Assembly (NCBI GenBank): GCA_902559565.1
Contig: CACEIH010000001.1
Span: 106,730 to 168,638, forward strand
Length of the DNA: 61,909 nucleotides
DNA from: an uncultured Pelagibacteraceae bacterium
Lineage (GTDB): Bacteria; Pseudomonadota; Alphaproteobacteria; Pelagibacterales; Pelagibacteraceae
Reading direction: 5' to 3'
In this document: positions 17,110 to 26,196 of the stretch, piece after piece
Layout of the letters: each line of letters starts with the position of its first letter
How positions within the stretch are numbered: the first letter of the stretch is position 1
Position numbers and translations under genes: made by a program
The notes under the pieces: generated by a model
What the model was told of the DNA's origin: nothing
What the model saw: only the letters and a program-made list of their open reading frames with translations
The model's database searches: none

Positions 17110-18516
17110 TTAACTACTGTAATACATCTCAAACTCTACTGGATGAGGTGCATGTTCGAACTTGTGAATTTCCTCAAACTTTAACGCAATATAAGCATCA
17201 ATTTGATCATCGGTAAATACACCACCTTGAGTTAAGAAATCTCTATCTTTGTCTAAACTTTCCATAGCTTCTCTTAAAGAGCCGCACACTGTTGGTATAG
17301 ACTTAACTTCCTCAGGAGGTAATTCGTATAAATCTTTATCAAAAGACTCACCTGGATGAATTTTATTTTTTATACCATCTAATCCAGCCATTAACATTGC
17401 AGCAAATGTTAAGTAAGGGTTTCCAGCTGCATCTGGGAATCTAATTTCACATCTTGCACCTTTTTTACTTAAAGTAATTGGAATTCTACACGATGCTGAT
17501 CTGTTTCTAGCAGAATATGCAAGAAGTACTGGAGCTTCAAAACCAGGAATTAATCTTTTATAACTATTTGTTGTTGAATTTGCAAATGCATTAATTGCTT
17601 TAGCATGTTTTAAAATTCCTCCAATATAATGAAGAGCTGTTTCTGATAACCCTGCGTATGCATCACCAGAAAATACTGGCTTATCGCCTTTCCATATAGA
17701 TTGGTGGATATGCATACCTGAACCATTATCTCCTGCCACAGGTTTAGGCATAAATGTTGCTGTCTTCCCAAATGAGTGAGTTACCATTTGAACTACATAT
17801 TTATATAGTTGAACATTATCAGCTTGATTTACTAATGTACCAAAATACATTCCAAGCTCGTGTTGGCTTGGGGCAACTTCATGATGATGTTTTTCAACTT
17901 TAATACCAACTTCTTTTAAATTTTTTAGATATTCACCACGCATGTCTTGTTCACTATCAACTGGAGGAACTGGAAAGTATCCACCTTTGATAGGAGGTCT
18001 GTGTCCCATATTTCCATTGTCATATTCTTTTCCAGAATTGTAAGGACCTTCTTTACTATCTATTTTAAAACCACATTCATTCATATCATTTTTAATTCTT
18101 ACATCATCAAAAACGAAAAACTCAGGTTCAGGCCCGAAAAATGCTTTATCTCCTATACCAGATGCTTTTAAATATTCTTCAGCTTTTTTTGCAACACCTC
18201 TAGGATCTCTTTCATAAGGAGTTTTCTTAATCGCATCTAAAATATCGCAAAATAAAACCACTGTATTATGAGATGTAAATGGATCTAAAAAAAATCTTGA
18301 TAGATCTGGTTTTAAAATCATATCAGACTCATTAATAGCTTTCCAACCAGCTATCGAAGATCCATCAAAAAATACTCCATCAGTTAACATGCCATCATCA
18401 ACAGCAGTTGCATCCATAGTCAAATGTTGAAGTTTACCTCTTGGGTCAGTAAATCTTAAGTCGACGAATTCAGCTTCTTTGTCTTTTATAAATTTTAAAA
18501 CATCCTTTGCACTCAT
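17110..18516 (-). CDS. glnA: Glutamine synthetase type I
   Basis: A 468-residue GSI enzyme that makes glutamine from glutamate, ammonium and ATP. N-terminal beta-grasp ([16 protein letters not shown] near 16-31), the DGSSIAGW motif near 51-58, metal-site [10 protein letters not shown] near 133-142, [14 protein letters not shown] near 212-225 and GSGMHIHQS near 270 are all present. It is the central ammonium assimilation enzyme. A GGAG-type ribosome binding site precedes the start. The 138-base upstream gap is shared with ybaK; I could not find a convincing sigma-54 or NtrC site there. Confidence 0.96.
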   Translation of the reverse strand: MSAKDVLKFIKDKEAEFVDLRFTDPRGKLQHLTMDATAVDDGMLTDGVFFDGSSIAGWKAINESDMILKPDLSRFFLDPFTSHNTVVLFCDILDAIKKTPYERDPRGVAKKAEEYLKASGIGDKAFFGPEPEFFVFDDVRIKNDMNECGFKIDSKEGPYNSGKEYDNGNMGHRPPIKGGYFPVPPVDSEQDMRGEYLKNLKEVGIKVEKHHHEVAPSQHELGMYFGTLVNQADNVQLYKYVVQMVTHSFGKTATFMPKPVAGDNGSGMHIHQSIWKGDKPVFSGDAYAGLSETALHYIGGILKHAKAINAFANSTTNSYKRLIPGFEAPVLLAYSARNRSASCRIPITLSKKGARCEIRFPDAAGNPYLTFAAMLMAGLDGIKNKIHPGESFDKDLYELPPEEVKSIPTVCGSLREAMESLDKDRDFLTQGGVFTDDQIDAYIALKFEEIHKFEHAPHPVEFEMYYSS

Positions 18517-18654
18517 TTAATCTCCTATGTAATTCCGAGGTTGTAGTATCAAAAAAAGACTGATAAATAATGCTCTTTTAATTAATAACACCTATGCAAT
18601 TTTCACATAAGTGTGTATTTTGCAAGATAATAACTAACAATTTAAAGTTGAATT

Positions 18655-19134
18655 ATGTCTATATTGGATAAAGAGCCAGTAAAAAGGGTTGAGAAATTTT
18701 TAAAAGATTATGACACAAATTTAAATGTCACTTTACTCGAAAATTCAGCTAGAACGGCTATTGAAGCAGCCTCATCTTTAAATTGTGAGGTTGGAGCAAT
18801 AGTTAAAAGTTTGCTTTTTAAAACAGAAAATACATACACATTATGTTTAGTAGCTGGAGATAGAAAAGCTTCTTTAAACAAGATAAAAAAAAATTTAAAT
18901 ATTAAAGATGCCTCAATGGCATCTGCTGATGAAGTTAAAGAAGTGACTGGATTTACTATTGGAGGCGTTTCACCTATAGGTCATTTAAATAAAGTAAACA
19001 TTTACATTGATAATTCTTTAGAAAGATTTGCTGCTTTATACGCTGCAGCAGGGCATCCAAATTGTGTGTTTAAAATTGATTTTTTAAATCTCCAAAAAAT
19101 AACAGAGGGTTTGATAAAGGAAATTGCAGAATGA
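18655..19134 (+). CDS. YbaK/ProX family aminoacyl-tRNA deacylase
   Basis: A 159-residue protein of the YbaK/ProXp editing fold. Features include NCEVGAIVKSLLFKTE near 42-57, CLVAGDRKASLNKIKK near 63-78 and GFTIGGVSPIGHL near 105-117. The lysine in IVKSLLF and the GGVSPIGH motif form the editing pocket that clears mischarged tRNA-Pro. Which mischarged species it edits cannot be told. It overlaps the following EamA gene by four bases. Confidence 0.88.
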   Translation: MSILDKEPVKRVEKFLKDYDTNLNVTLLENSARTAIEAASSLNCEVGAIVKSLLFKTENTYTLCLVAGDRKASLNKIKKNLNIKDASMASADEVKEVTGFTIGGVSPIGHLNKVNIYIDNSLERFAALYAAAGHPNCVFKIDFLNLQKITEGLIKEIAE

Positions 19135-20018
19135 GACAGCCAAAACTATTAGATTATCTTTTATTAACTTTATTAGCTTTGATTTGGGCTTCTGCTTTTT
19201 TTAATATAAAAATTGCAACTTATTCATTTGGACCTGTAACCATAGCTTTTTTAAGAGTTTTTTTTGGAGCAATTCCAGTTTTATTACTTTGTTATTTCAA
19301 AAAGATTAAAATAGAAGCTTTCTCTAAAGATTGGCATTGGTTTGCAATGATAGGCTTTATTAATTTAGTTGCTCCATTTTTTTTAATTGCCTATGGAGTA
19401 AAATCAGTTCAAAGTAATTTAGCTGCTATATTGATGTCTACCACTCCCTTAAGCTCAACTGTGCTCGCACATTTTTATACAAAAAATGAAAAATTCAATT
19501 TTATAAAAACTATGGGTATTTTGATTGGATTTTCAGGTATTGTTTTTTTATTTTCTGACAATCTTTTAATTAATGAAAATAATTTTATGTCTGCATTATT
19601 AATTTTATTAGGCTCTACATGCTATGTTATTGGAGGTGTTTTGACCCTTAAAATTAGTAAGAAAAAAAATGAGAATGTAACAGGATCAATTTTAATTTGG
19701 GCTACAATTATTTTAATTCCTCTAGTAAGTTTTATTGAGCAACCATGGGAAATAAATCCTAGATTAGACTCAACTATTTCAGTAATCTATCTTGGATTAG
19801 TTTCAACAGGAATTGCTTGGTTGTTGAGATTTAGAATTTTAGTTAATAATGGATTAATTTTTCAGTCACAAGTTTCTTATTTAATACCAATTTTTGGAAC
19901 AATTTTAAGTTATATTTTCTTAAAAGAGCTAATTACTATAAAAGTATTAATTTCATTAATAGCAGTTTGTGTTGGTATTTATTTTGTAAGAAAAGCAGAT
20001 TATCAAAAAATTATTTAA
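19131..20018 (+). CDS. EamA family drug/metabolite transporter
   Basis: A 295-residue membrane protein with ten hydrophobic helices in two EamA repeats. The first starts LLLTLLALIWASAFFNIKIA with the family WASAF-type motif, the second near 150 (ALLILLGSTCYVIGG). Members usually export amino acids or metabolites; the substrate is not readable. It is coupled to ybaK by a four-base overlap and overlaps the convergent homocysteine methyltransferase gene by eight bases. Confidence 0.85.
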   Translation: MRQPKLLDYLLLTLLALIWASAFFNIKIATYSFGPVTIAFLRVFFGAIPVLLLCYFKKIKIEAFSKDWHWFAMIGFINLVAPFFLIAYGVKSVQSNLAAILMSTTPLSSTVLAHFYTKNEKFNFIKTMGILIGFSGIVFLFSDNLLINENNFMSALLILLGSTCYVIGGVLTLKISKKKNENVTGSILIWATIILIPLVSFIEQPWEINPRLDSTISVIYLGLVSTGIAWLLRFRILVNNGLIFQSQVSYLIPIFGTILSYIFLKELITIKVLISLIAVCVGIYFVRKADYQKII

Positions 20019-20919
20019 GTTTTGAAAAAGCTTTAATATGTGACGGTCTTGTTTCACAACACCCACCTAGAATAGTTGCACCCGCATCATGAAATTTTTT
20101 TGCAAATTCAGCCATCTTATCCGGTGTTAAGTCTTTACGTTGACCTAAAAATTCATTTGGATTTCCTGTCGTACTTTTTTTGAAAGCACCAGTGTAATTT
20201 GGTTTTGGATTAGTTTTTATAAAACCATTTAATTTAAATCCAAATGGAATATTTAAACTTTTTATTTCTTTAAGATTTAAATCATAATTTTCTGGTGAAA
20301 TACAAGATAAGATTATCCCAAGTAATTTATCATGATTAATCTTTGTGATAATTTCAGAAATCCTCTCACCACTTGGTAATTTTGTTCCCTCAGAAATATG
20401 AGCTCCAATTAAATATGGTTTATTAAATTCTTTAATACATTCAATAGCAATTTTAAATTCTCGTACACTACTTAAAACATCAAAATAAAAAAAATCTATA
20501 TAAGGATTGAGTATTTTTGCCTGACTGTAAAAATCATCTCTTATTTCATTTTCTGATCTTGTGTCAGCTTCATAGGTTAAATATTGAGGTGGCAATCCAC
20601 CAGCAATAAGTATTTTAGGATATAGCTTTTTTACCTTTTGAGCAATTTCCCCAGCTTTACTATTTAAATATTCAAATTTATCTTCTACTTGATTATCTCT
20701 CAATCTTGTCTTTCTAGTAGTAAATGTAGTTGTCACAATCACCTCAGCACCAGCTTTTATAAAGTCCACATGAGTATCTAATAAAAGTTGATGATATTTA
20801 TCTTGAAGTAATGCATTTGCACTCCATAAAGTTCCATTAGGCTCCATACCTCTTGCAAGAAGTTCTTGACCCATTCCGCCATCTAAAATTCTTGTTTTTT
20901 TAAAAAAATTAATATCCAT
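20011..20919 (-). CDS. bhmT: Homocysteine S-methyltransferase (BHMT/MmuM family)
   Basis: A 302-residue zinc enzyme that methylates homocysteine to methionine. The start ILDGGMGQELLARG (11-24) and the zinc cysteines Cys206 (SCISPEN) and Cys287/Cys288 (GGCCETRP) are intact. The methyl donor could be glycine betaine, as for BhmT, or S-methylmethionine, as for MmuM; the name bhmT is chosen because SAR11 methionine synthesis uses betaine and because the leader has SAM riboswitches. The leader contains SAM-II- and SAM-V-like aptamers, so SAM should repress it. A GTGAGG ribosome binding site lies in the second aptamer. Confidence 0.85.
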   Translation of the reverse strand: MDINFFKKTRILDGGMGQELLARGMEPNGTLWSANALLQDKYHQLLLDTHVDFIKAGAEVIVTTTFTTRKTRLRDNQVEDKFEYLNSKAGEIAQKVKKLYPKILIAGGLPPQYLTYEADTRSENEIRDDFYSQAKILNPYIDFFYFDVLSSVREFKIAIECIKEFNKPYLIGAHISEGTKLPSGERISEIITKINHDKLLGIILSCISPENYDLNLKEIKSLNIPFGFKLNGFIKTNPKPNYTGAFKKSTTGNPNEFLGQRKDLTPDKMAEFAKKFHDAGATILGGCCETRPSHIKAFSKLK

Positions 20920-20924
20920 AATAA

Positions 20925-20984
20925 CCTCACTTTTTTAGTACTTCAGCTTTATGCTAGGTGTACAATATAGTTCAAAGACCTACT
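20925..20984 (-). promoter_or_regulatory. SAM-V-like riboswitch overlapping the ribosome binding site
   Basis: In RNA sense the segment begins AGTAGGTCTTTGAACTATAT, pairs AGGT with ACCT, continues with GCATAAAGC, then CTAAAAAAGTGAGG. It aligns position by position with the neighbouring SAM-II-like element: a short stem, a TTTGAAC...TATTGTA loop, and a CTAAAA tract. The GTGAGG ribosome binding site forms its 3' end, so ligand binding should block translation of the methyltransferase. SAM-V is known from SAR11-type marine bacteria; assignment is by consensus recall, not covariance search. Confidence 0.75.
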
Positions 20985-21000
20985 GATTGATTATTATGGG

Positions 21001-21047
21001 AATTCCATTTTAGCTGTTATGCCCGCAATAGGATCAAATCGGCACAT
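21001..21047 (-). promoter_or_regulatory. SAM-II-like riboswitch
   Basis: In RNA sense TGTGCC pairs with GGCATA, enclosing GATTTGATCCTATTGC, and is followed by CAGCTAAAATGGA. The GATTT..CC.TATTGC loop and the AGCTAAAA-GG strand match the SAM-II (metA) aptamer pattern, whose 3' strand folds back as a pseudoknot. It starts almost exactly at the predicted transcription start and precedes the SAM-V-like element by 16 bases. A competing ATGG/CCAT hairpin overlaps its 3' end. How it acts (transcription or translation) is unclear. Confidence 0.78.
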
Positions 21048-21049
21048 AA

Positions 21050-21078
21050 ACTATATTTAATATTTAAGAATTAATCAA
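21050..21078 (-). promoter_or_regulatory. Promoter of the riboswitch-bhmT transcript
   Basis: On the minus strand TTGATT (21073-21078) and TATAGT (21050-21055) are spaced by exactly 17 bases. The expected start, about seven bases beyond the -10, falls at the first stem of the SAM-II-like element. Confidence 0.6.
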
Positions 21079-21085
21079 ATATAAT

Positions 21086-21832
21086 TTATAAGAAAATCCT
21101 AATTCCCATTCGTATGGATACAAACATAACTAACAGAGCAGTTATTATAGCAAGAACCCTACTAGTAAAAATTTTTAGGTTTAAATAATTGCCTAAAAGT
21201 CCTCCTAGAAAAACACATATGAATAAGGGTATATAATTTGATATTTCAGTTAAAATATTTTCTTTTGTAAGTTGTCCAAATACTCCTGAAATAGAGTTAA
21301 CCAATATAAATAAAGAAGCAGTTGTAACAATTATCTTTGGTTTTTCTGCTTTAAGTAAAAAAAGAATTGGACTGAGGAATATTCCACCCCCAATACCCAC
21401 AATACCAGAAATTAATCCTAGAACCGAACCAATAACTAAAGAAATTAAGAAATTTAATTTTTTTATAATTAAATTATTATTTTCATAAGATTTATTATTA
21501 ATTAGCAATAGAATACCCGCAATAGAAAGAACAAAAAATAAAAGAATTTCAAAAATATCTTTCTCAATTTTTAATGTCCCACCAAAAAAAGCTAAAGGAA
21601 CTGATCCTATTAAAAACGGGAGTATTAATTTAAAATTATGATTTCCAGCACGTATGTAGTTAAAAGAATTACCTGAAACTACTATAATATTGCACAAAAG
21701 TGCAATTATCGGAAAAATGAAATAAGGAATATCCCAGATGAGCAAAAGAGCTAAGTAAGTGGATCCTCCACCAAAACCAACACTAGAATATAAAATTGCT
21801 GTTATAAAAAATAATATTGATAATATAATCAT
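21086..21832 (-). CDS. TauE/SafE family anion permease
   Basis: A 248-residue membrane protein with about eight helices in two repeats; each repeat has the family's small-residue motif (SSVGFGGGSTYLALL near 16-30 and GLISGIVGIGGGIFLSPIL near 138-156). TauE/SafE proteins export sulfite, sulfoacetate or related anions. Sulfite efflux would fit the sulfonate genes elsewhere in the window, but the gene is 25 kb away, so the substrate remains open. It lies directly upstream of the bhmT leader on the same strand. Confidence 0.83.
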   Translation of the reverse strand: MIILSILFFITAILYSSVGFGGGSTYLALLLIWDIPYFIFPIIALLCNIIVVSGNSFNYIRAGNHNFKLILPFLIGSVPLAFFGGTLKIEKDIFEILLFFVLSIAGILLLINNKSYENNNLIIKKLNFLISLVIGSVLGLISGIVGIGGGIFLSPILFLLKAEKPKIIVTTASLFILVNSISGVFGQLTKENILTEISNYIPLFICVFLGGLLGNYLNLKIFTSRVLAIITALLVMFVSIRMGIRIFL

Positions 21833-21847
21833 ACAAAAAATATTTTT

Positions 21848-22348
21848 ATGAAAGTAAACATAGCACTTTTAACTGTAACAGATACCAGAACAATTGATAA
21901 TGATAAATCTGGGGGAATTTTAGTTGATAAAATTAAAGAAGCTAATCACAATTTAGTAGATAGAAAAATATGTAAAGATAATAAAGATGATATTGTTTTA
22001 ATTTTAAAAGAATGGCTTAAAAATGAAAAAATTGATGCCATTATCACAACTGGTGGAACTGGCTTGACTGGAAGAGATATAACACCAGAAGCACTAAATG
22101 AAATTGCAGACAAACATATTCCTGGATTTGGAGAAGTATTTAGAAATATAAGTTTAAAGACCGTTGGCACATCAGCCATTCAATCTAGAGCATGCGCGGT
22201 GTTAGCTAATGGAAAATATGTTTTTGCTTTACCAGGTTCATCTGGTGGTGTTACAGACGCTTGGGATGGAATTTTAAAACATCAGTTAGATGTTAATCAT
22301 AAACCATGTAACTTTGTTGAATTATTTCCAAGGTTAAAAGAAAAATAA
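21848..22348 (+). CDS. moaB: Molybdenum cofactor biosynthesis protein B
   Basis: A 166-residue MoaB/MogA-type protein. The molybdopterin-binding motif TTGGTGLTGRDITPEAL lies near 66-82, and GSSGGVTDAWDGIL near 138-151. It adenylylates molybdopterin before metal insertion. It opens the molybdenum island. It is divergent from the TauE-family gene across a 15-base spacer and ends directly against the DUF1244 gene on the opposite strand. Confidence 0.9.
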   Translation: MKVNIALLTVTDTRTIDNDKSGGILVDKIKEANHNLVDRKICKDNKDDIVLILKEWLKNEKIDAIITTGGTGLTGRDITPEALNEIADKHIPGFGEVFRNISLKTVGTSAIQSRACAVLANGKYVFALPGSSGGVTDAWDGILKHQLDVNHKPCNFVELFPRLKEK

Positions 22349-22594
22349 TTATTTTTGGTATTTATCTTTCCATTCAGAGTAAGGCATTCCATAAACATGT
22401 TCTCTTGCATCTGGATCTGAAATAGTAATTCCTTTTTTTTCAGCTTCTTCTCTGTACCATTTTGACAAACAGTTTCTACAAAATCCTGCAAGATTCATTA
22501 AATCTATGTTTTGAACATCTTTTCTTTCTCTTAGGTGATTAATTAATCTATCTAAAGTTGCAGACTGTAATTCTTTTTTTGTTTTATCATCCAT
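22349..22594 (-). CDS. DUF1244 family small protein
   Basis: An 81-residue soluble protein with the conserved block LAGFCRNCLSKWYREEAEKK at about residues 35-54 and the ending DPDAREHVYGMPYSEWKDKY. This is the DUF1244 signature, common in proteobacteria and with no settled function; the CxxC pair hints at a metal or redox site. It stands alone on the minus strand between moaB and coxG. Confidence 0.85.
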   Translation of the reverse strand: MDDKTKKELQSATLDRLINHLRERKDVQNIDLMNLAGFCRNCLSKWYREEAEKKGITISDPDAREHVYGMPYSEWKDKYQK

Positions 22595-22617
22595 AAAATT
22601 TTATATATAAACATAAT

Positions 22618-23196
22618 ATGAAACTTTCTGGATCCTATCAAATTAATTTATCTAAAGAAAAAGTGTGGGAAGCACTCAATGATCCTGAAATTTTAAAACA
22701 AGCAATTCCTGGGTGTGAAGAATTTACTAAAAATTCTGATACAGAATTTACGGCAACAGCTACAAATAAAATTGGTCCATTTAACGCTAGTTTTACTGGA
22801 GATATTGAATTAACAGACCTTGATCCTCCTAATAGTTATAAAATTAAAGGTTCCGGTAATTCACCAGTTGGTTTTGCATCAGGAGAGGCAACAGTAAAAT
22901 TGGAAGACAATGAAAAAGGAACTAATCTTATTTATGAGGTTCAAGCAAACGTTGGTGGAAAGATTGCACAAGTTGGATCTAGATTGATAGATATGACAGC
23001 AAAGAAAATGGCAGATATATTTTTTGGAAAGTTTTCAGAATTAATTTCAACTGACGACAGCACATCTAGTGAGCAGATATCTGAGAAAAAAATTGATCAA
23101 ACAAATGAAGCTAAACCAAAAAAACAAAATCAAAAAATTTTAGTTTATGCAGCTATCGCTGTAGCTGTGGCTATTTTGATATATTCATTTCTCTAA
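22618..23196 (+). CDS. coxG: CoxG family SRPBCC protein with C-terminal membrane anchor
   Basis: A 192-residue protein: a START/SRPBCC-type domain over residues 1-145 (KVWEALNDPEILKQAIPGCE near 14-33, GSGNSPVGFASGEATVKL near 77-94), a polar linker, and a C-terminal helix (LVYAAIAVAVAILIYSFL) acting as tail anchor. CoxG proteins tether molybdenum hydroxylases of the CO dehydrogenase family to the membrane. Location just before coxS supports that role here. Confidence 0.88.
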   Translation: MKLSGSYQINLSKEKVWEALNDPEILKQAIPGCEEFTKNSDTEFTATATNKIGPFNASFTGDIELTDLDPPNSYKIKGSGNSPVGFASGEATVKLEDNEKGTNLIYEVQANVGGKIAQVGSRLIDMTAKKMADIFFGKFSELISTDDSTSSEQISEKKIDQTNEAKPKKQNQKILVYAAIAVAVAILIYSFL

Positions 23197-23323
23197 AAAT
23201 TAGGAAAATCGCTAACAAACAATATCTAGAGTTCTAGTGGAAGTAGAATTGTAACAAAATTAACAATTGCTTCTCTATTTTACTTATGATGTACTTGAAT
23301 TCTATTCAGGAAGGAGACACTTG

Positions 23324-23785
23324 ATGACAAAAGTAACATTAGAAGTAAATGGTAAAAAGGTCAGCAAAGAGGTTCCAGACCACACACTTTTATCAGTTTT
23401 TTTAAGAGACAATTTAAATTTAACAGGCACACACGTTGGATGTGATACCAGTCAATGTGGAGCTTGTGTAGTTCACGTTAATGGCAAATCAATAAAAAGT
23501 TGTTCTACTTTAGCGGCGGATGTTGAAGGATCAAAAGTAACAACAATCGAAGGTTTAGCAAAAGATGGAAAACTCCATCCTATGCAAGCAGCATTTAAAA
23601 AGACACATGGATTACAATGTGGGTATTGCACACCAGGTATGGTTATGAGTGCAGTTGATCTGTTACAGACAAAAAAAAATCCAAGTGATCAAGAAATCAG
23701 AGAATGGTTAGAGGGTAATATCTGTAGATGTACAGGTTATCAAAATATCGTTGCTGCTGTTAAAGAAGCTGCAACAAAAATGTAA
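23324..23785 (+). CDS. coxS: Molybdenum hydroxylase small subunit, [2Fe-2S] protein
   Basis: The start at 23324 follows an AGGAAGGAG ribosome binding site and gives 153 residues; an upstream ATG would prepend 19 residues with no family match. Two [2Fe-2S] sites are complete: Cys40, 45, 48 and 60 (plant-type) and Cys99, 102, 134 and 136 (CGYC...CRC). It transfers electrons from the molybdenum site of CoxL to the FAD of CoxM. A 127-base gap before it probably carries the promoter for the large structural genes. Confidence 0.93.
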   Translation: MTKVTLEVNGKKVSKEVPDHTLLSVFLRDNLNLTGTHVGCDTSQCGACVVHVNGKSIKSCSTLAADVEGSKVTTIEGLAKDGKLHPMQAAFKKTHGLQCGYCTPGMVMSAVDLLQTKKNPSDQEIREWLEGNICRCTGYQNIVAAVKEAATKM

Positions 23786-23808
23786 TTTAACAAAAGGAGA
23801 ATAAAAAA

Positions 23809-26187
23809 ATGGCAAGTTTAGTTGGATCTAGGGTAGAAAGAAAAGAGGATACAAGATTTTTACAAGGAAAAGGGAGATATACAGCAGATATTAATATCGC
23901 AAATCAAACATACGCTGTGTTCGTAAGATCTCCGCATGCAAGAGCAAAGATTAAGAGTGTAGACACTTCAAAAGCTTTAAAATCATCGGGTGTTGTTGGA
24001 GTATTAACAGGTAAAGAAATTGCAGAAGATAAAATTGGTGGTCTAATTGCTGGATGGGCAATTAGAAGTGAGGATGGATCTGAAATGAAAGTTCCAGCAA
24101 ATCCACCATTGGCGAAAGATATCGCTAACTTTGTGGGTGAACCTATCGCAGTTGTTTTTGCAGAAACTTTAGATGAAGCAAAAGAGGGTGCCGAAAAAGT
24201 AAAAGTTGATTACAAAGTTTTAAAAGCAGTAGTAGACCCTGCTGAAGCAATGAAAAGTGATGCTATTCATGACGGTGTAGAAAAAAATCTTTGTTATGAC
24301 TGGTTACTTGGAGACAGAAAAGCAGTTGATGAAGCTTTTGCTAAAGCTGATAAAATTATTAAAGTTGATTTAATCAATAATAGATTAGTTCCTAATGCAA
24401 TGGAGCCAAGAGCATGTGTAGTTGATTACAACATTGCATCGGAAGAAATCACTTTATACACTACTAGTCAAAACCCACACTTATCGAGATTAGTAATGTC
24501 AGCGTTTGGAGGTGTTGCACCTGAAAACAAATTAAGAGTTGTTGCTCCAGATGTGGGTGGTGGATTTGGATCTAAAATTAATGTTTATAATGAAGAAATA
24601 GTTTGTAGCTGGGCTTCAAAAAAAATAGAAAGACCAATTAAATGGGTTGCTGAAAGAACAGAGTCTTTTTTAACTGATACACATGGAAGAGACCATGTTA
24701 CCCATGCTGAGCTTGCTGTAACTAACGATGGTAAGTTTTTAGGTTTTAAAAATGAAACAATTGCAAACTTAGGAGCGTATGCAAGAGTATTTGGAACAGT
24801 TACTCCAACTTATTTGTTTGGACCTTGTGCAACAGGTGTTTATGTAATTCCTGCTGCATACTCTAATGTAAAAGCTGTATATACTAATACTGCACCAGTT
24901 GATGCATATAGAGGGGCTGGAAGACCAGAAGCAACTTATACAATTGAAAGATTAGTTGAAAAAGCTGCAATGGAATTAGGTATGGATAAAACTGAAATTA
25001 GAATGAAAAACTTTCCAACTCAGTTTCCATTTAAGCAAACTTTAGTTCATACAGTAGACTCTGGTGACTATGTTGCTGGATTAGAAAAAGCGAAACAAAT
25101 GGCAGATTACGCAGGCTTTGAATCTAGAAGAAAGCAATCAGAAGCTAATGGAAAATTAAGAGGAATAGGTGTTTCATCTTATTTTGAAGCTTGCGGTATT
25201 GCTCCTTCAGCAGCAGTAATGTCATTAGGTTGTGGAGTAGGACTTTGGGAGTCTGCTGAAGTAAGATTTAATCCGACAGGTCAAATTTCAGTATTTACAG
25301 GTGCACACAGTCATGGACAAAGCCATGATACAACATTTGCTCAAATAGCTGCAGATGAGTTGGGCGTACCTATGGAAAATATAGATGTCGTTCATGGTGA
25401 TACTGATAAAGGAACATTTGGAATGGGTACTTATGGATCTAGATCTTTGACTGTAGGTGGTATTGCAATCGTAAATGCTTGTAAGAAAATTGTTGCTAAA
25501 GGTAAAAGAGTTGCAGCAAAAATGCTTGAAGTTAATGAAGATGAAATTGAATTCAAGGATGGAGAATTTGTTGCTCTTAAATCAAACAAGAAAAAAACAA
25601 TAGGAGAAGTTGCTTTTGCTTGTTATTTACCAGGTCAAAGAGATGAAATGAAATCACCAATTCCTGAAGGTGATGAACCAGGTTTAATTGAATCCTCGTT
25701 TTTTGATCCTGCAAACTTCTCATTTCCAGCAGGTTCACATATTTGTGAAGTAGAGATTGATCCTGATACTGGAAATGTAAAAGTTGAAAAATATACTGCA
25801 GTTGATGATTTTGGAAGAATAGTAAATCCAATGATCGTTGAGGGACAAGTTCATGGCGGTATTGCTCAAGGAATAGGTCAGGCTTTACATGAAAATACTC
25901 AATATGATGAAACTGGTCAGTTAATGACAGCTTCTTATATGGATTATACAATGCCAAGAGCTGATAACTTTCCTGAGTTTAATTTAGGATTTACTTGTAC
26001 TCATGCAACTTCTAATCCATTAGGGGTAAAAGGTTGTGGAGAAGCAGGTGCAATTGCTTCACCACCAACAGTTATGAATGCAGTGATTGATGCATTAGGT
26101 GGTCAAGAAATTTCAATGCCAGCTACAGCTGAAAAAGTTTGGAAGGCTTGTAAATCAATGAAAAAATCTAACGCTAAAGCAGCATAG
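23809..26187 (+). CDS. coxL: Molybdenum hydroxylase large subunit (form II CoxL-like)
   Basis: A 792-residue aldehyde oxidase/xanthine dehydrogenase-family catalytic subunit that binds the molybdopterin cofactor. Motifs include VGGGFGSK near 246-253, AYRGAGR at 366-372 and GCGEAGA with catalytic Glu745. True CO dehydrogenases (form I) carry AYxCSFR with a copper-binding cysteine at the 366 region; here it is the form II AYRGAGR, so CO oxidation is doubtful and an aldehyde, purine or other hydroxylation is more likely. It forms a heterotrimer with CoxS and CoxM. Confidence 0.92.
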   Translation: MASLVGSRVERKEDTRFLQGKGRYTADINIANQTYAVFVRSPHARAKIKSVDTSKALKSSGVVGVLTGKEIAEDKIGGLIAGWAIRSEDGSEMKVPANPPLAKDIANFVGEPIAVVFAETLDEAKEGAEKVKVDYKVLKAVVDPAEAMKSDAIHDGVEKNLCYDWLLGDRKAVDEAFAKADKIIKVDLINNRLVPNAMEPRACVVDYNIASEEITLYTTSQNPHLSRLVMSAFGGVAPENKLRVVAPDVGGGFGSKINVYNEEIVCSWASKKIERPIKWVAERTESFLTDTHGRDHVTHAELAVTNDGKFLGFKNETIANLGAYARVFGTVTPTYLFGPCATGVYVIPAAYSNVKAVYTNTAPVDAYRGAGRPEATYTIERLVEKAAMELGMDKTEIRMKNFPTQFPFKQTLVHTVDSGDYVAGLEKAKQMADYAGFESRRKQSEANGKLRGIGVSSYFEACGIAPSAAVMSLGCGVGLWESAEVRFNPTGQISVFTGAHSHGQSHDTTFAQIAADELGVPMENIDVVHGDTDKGTFGMGTYGSRSLTVGGIAIVNACKKIVAKGKRVAAKMLEVNEDEIEFKDGEFVALKSNKKKTIGEVAFACYLPGQRDEMKSPIPEGDEPGLIESSFFDPANFSFPAGSHICEVEIDPDTGNVKVEKYTAVDDFGRIVNPMIVEGQVHGGIAQGIGQALHENTQYDETGQLMTASYMDYTMPRADNFPEFNLGFTCTHATSNPLGVKGCGEAGAIASPPTVMNAVIDALGGQEISMPATAEKVWKACKSMKKSNAKAA

Positions 26188-26196
26188 GAGGAAAGT

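Noticed and set aside
18517..18654. Sigma-54 or NtrC control of glnA
   Set aside because: No GG-N10-GC type -24/-12 element or clear dyad was found in the 138-base gap.
25577..25957. Long open frame antisense to coxL
   Set aside because: The sense frame has intact catalytic motifs over the same bases; the antisense product is a low-complexity Leu/Gln/His-rich shadow with no family pattern.
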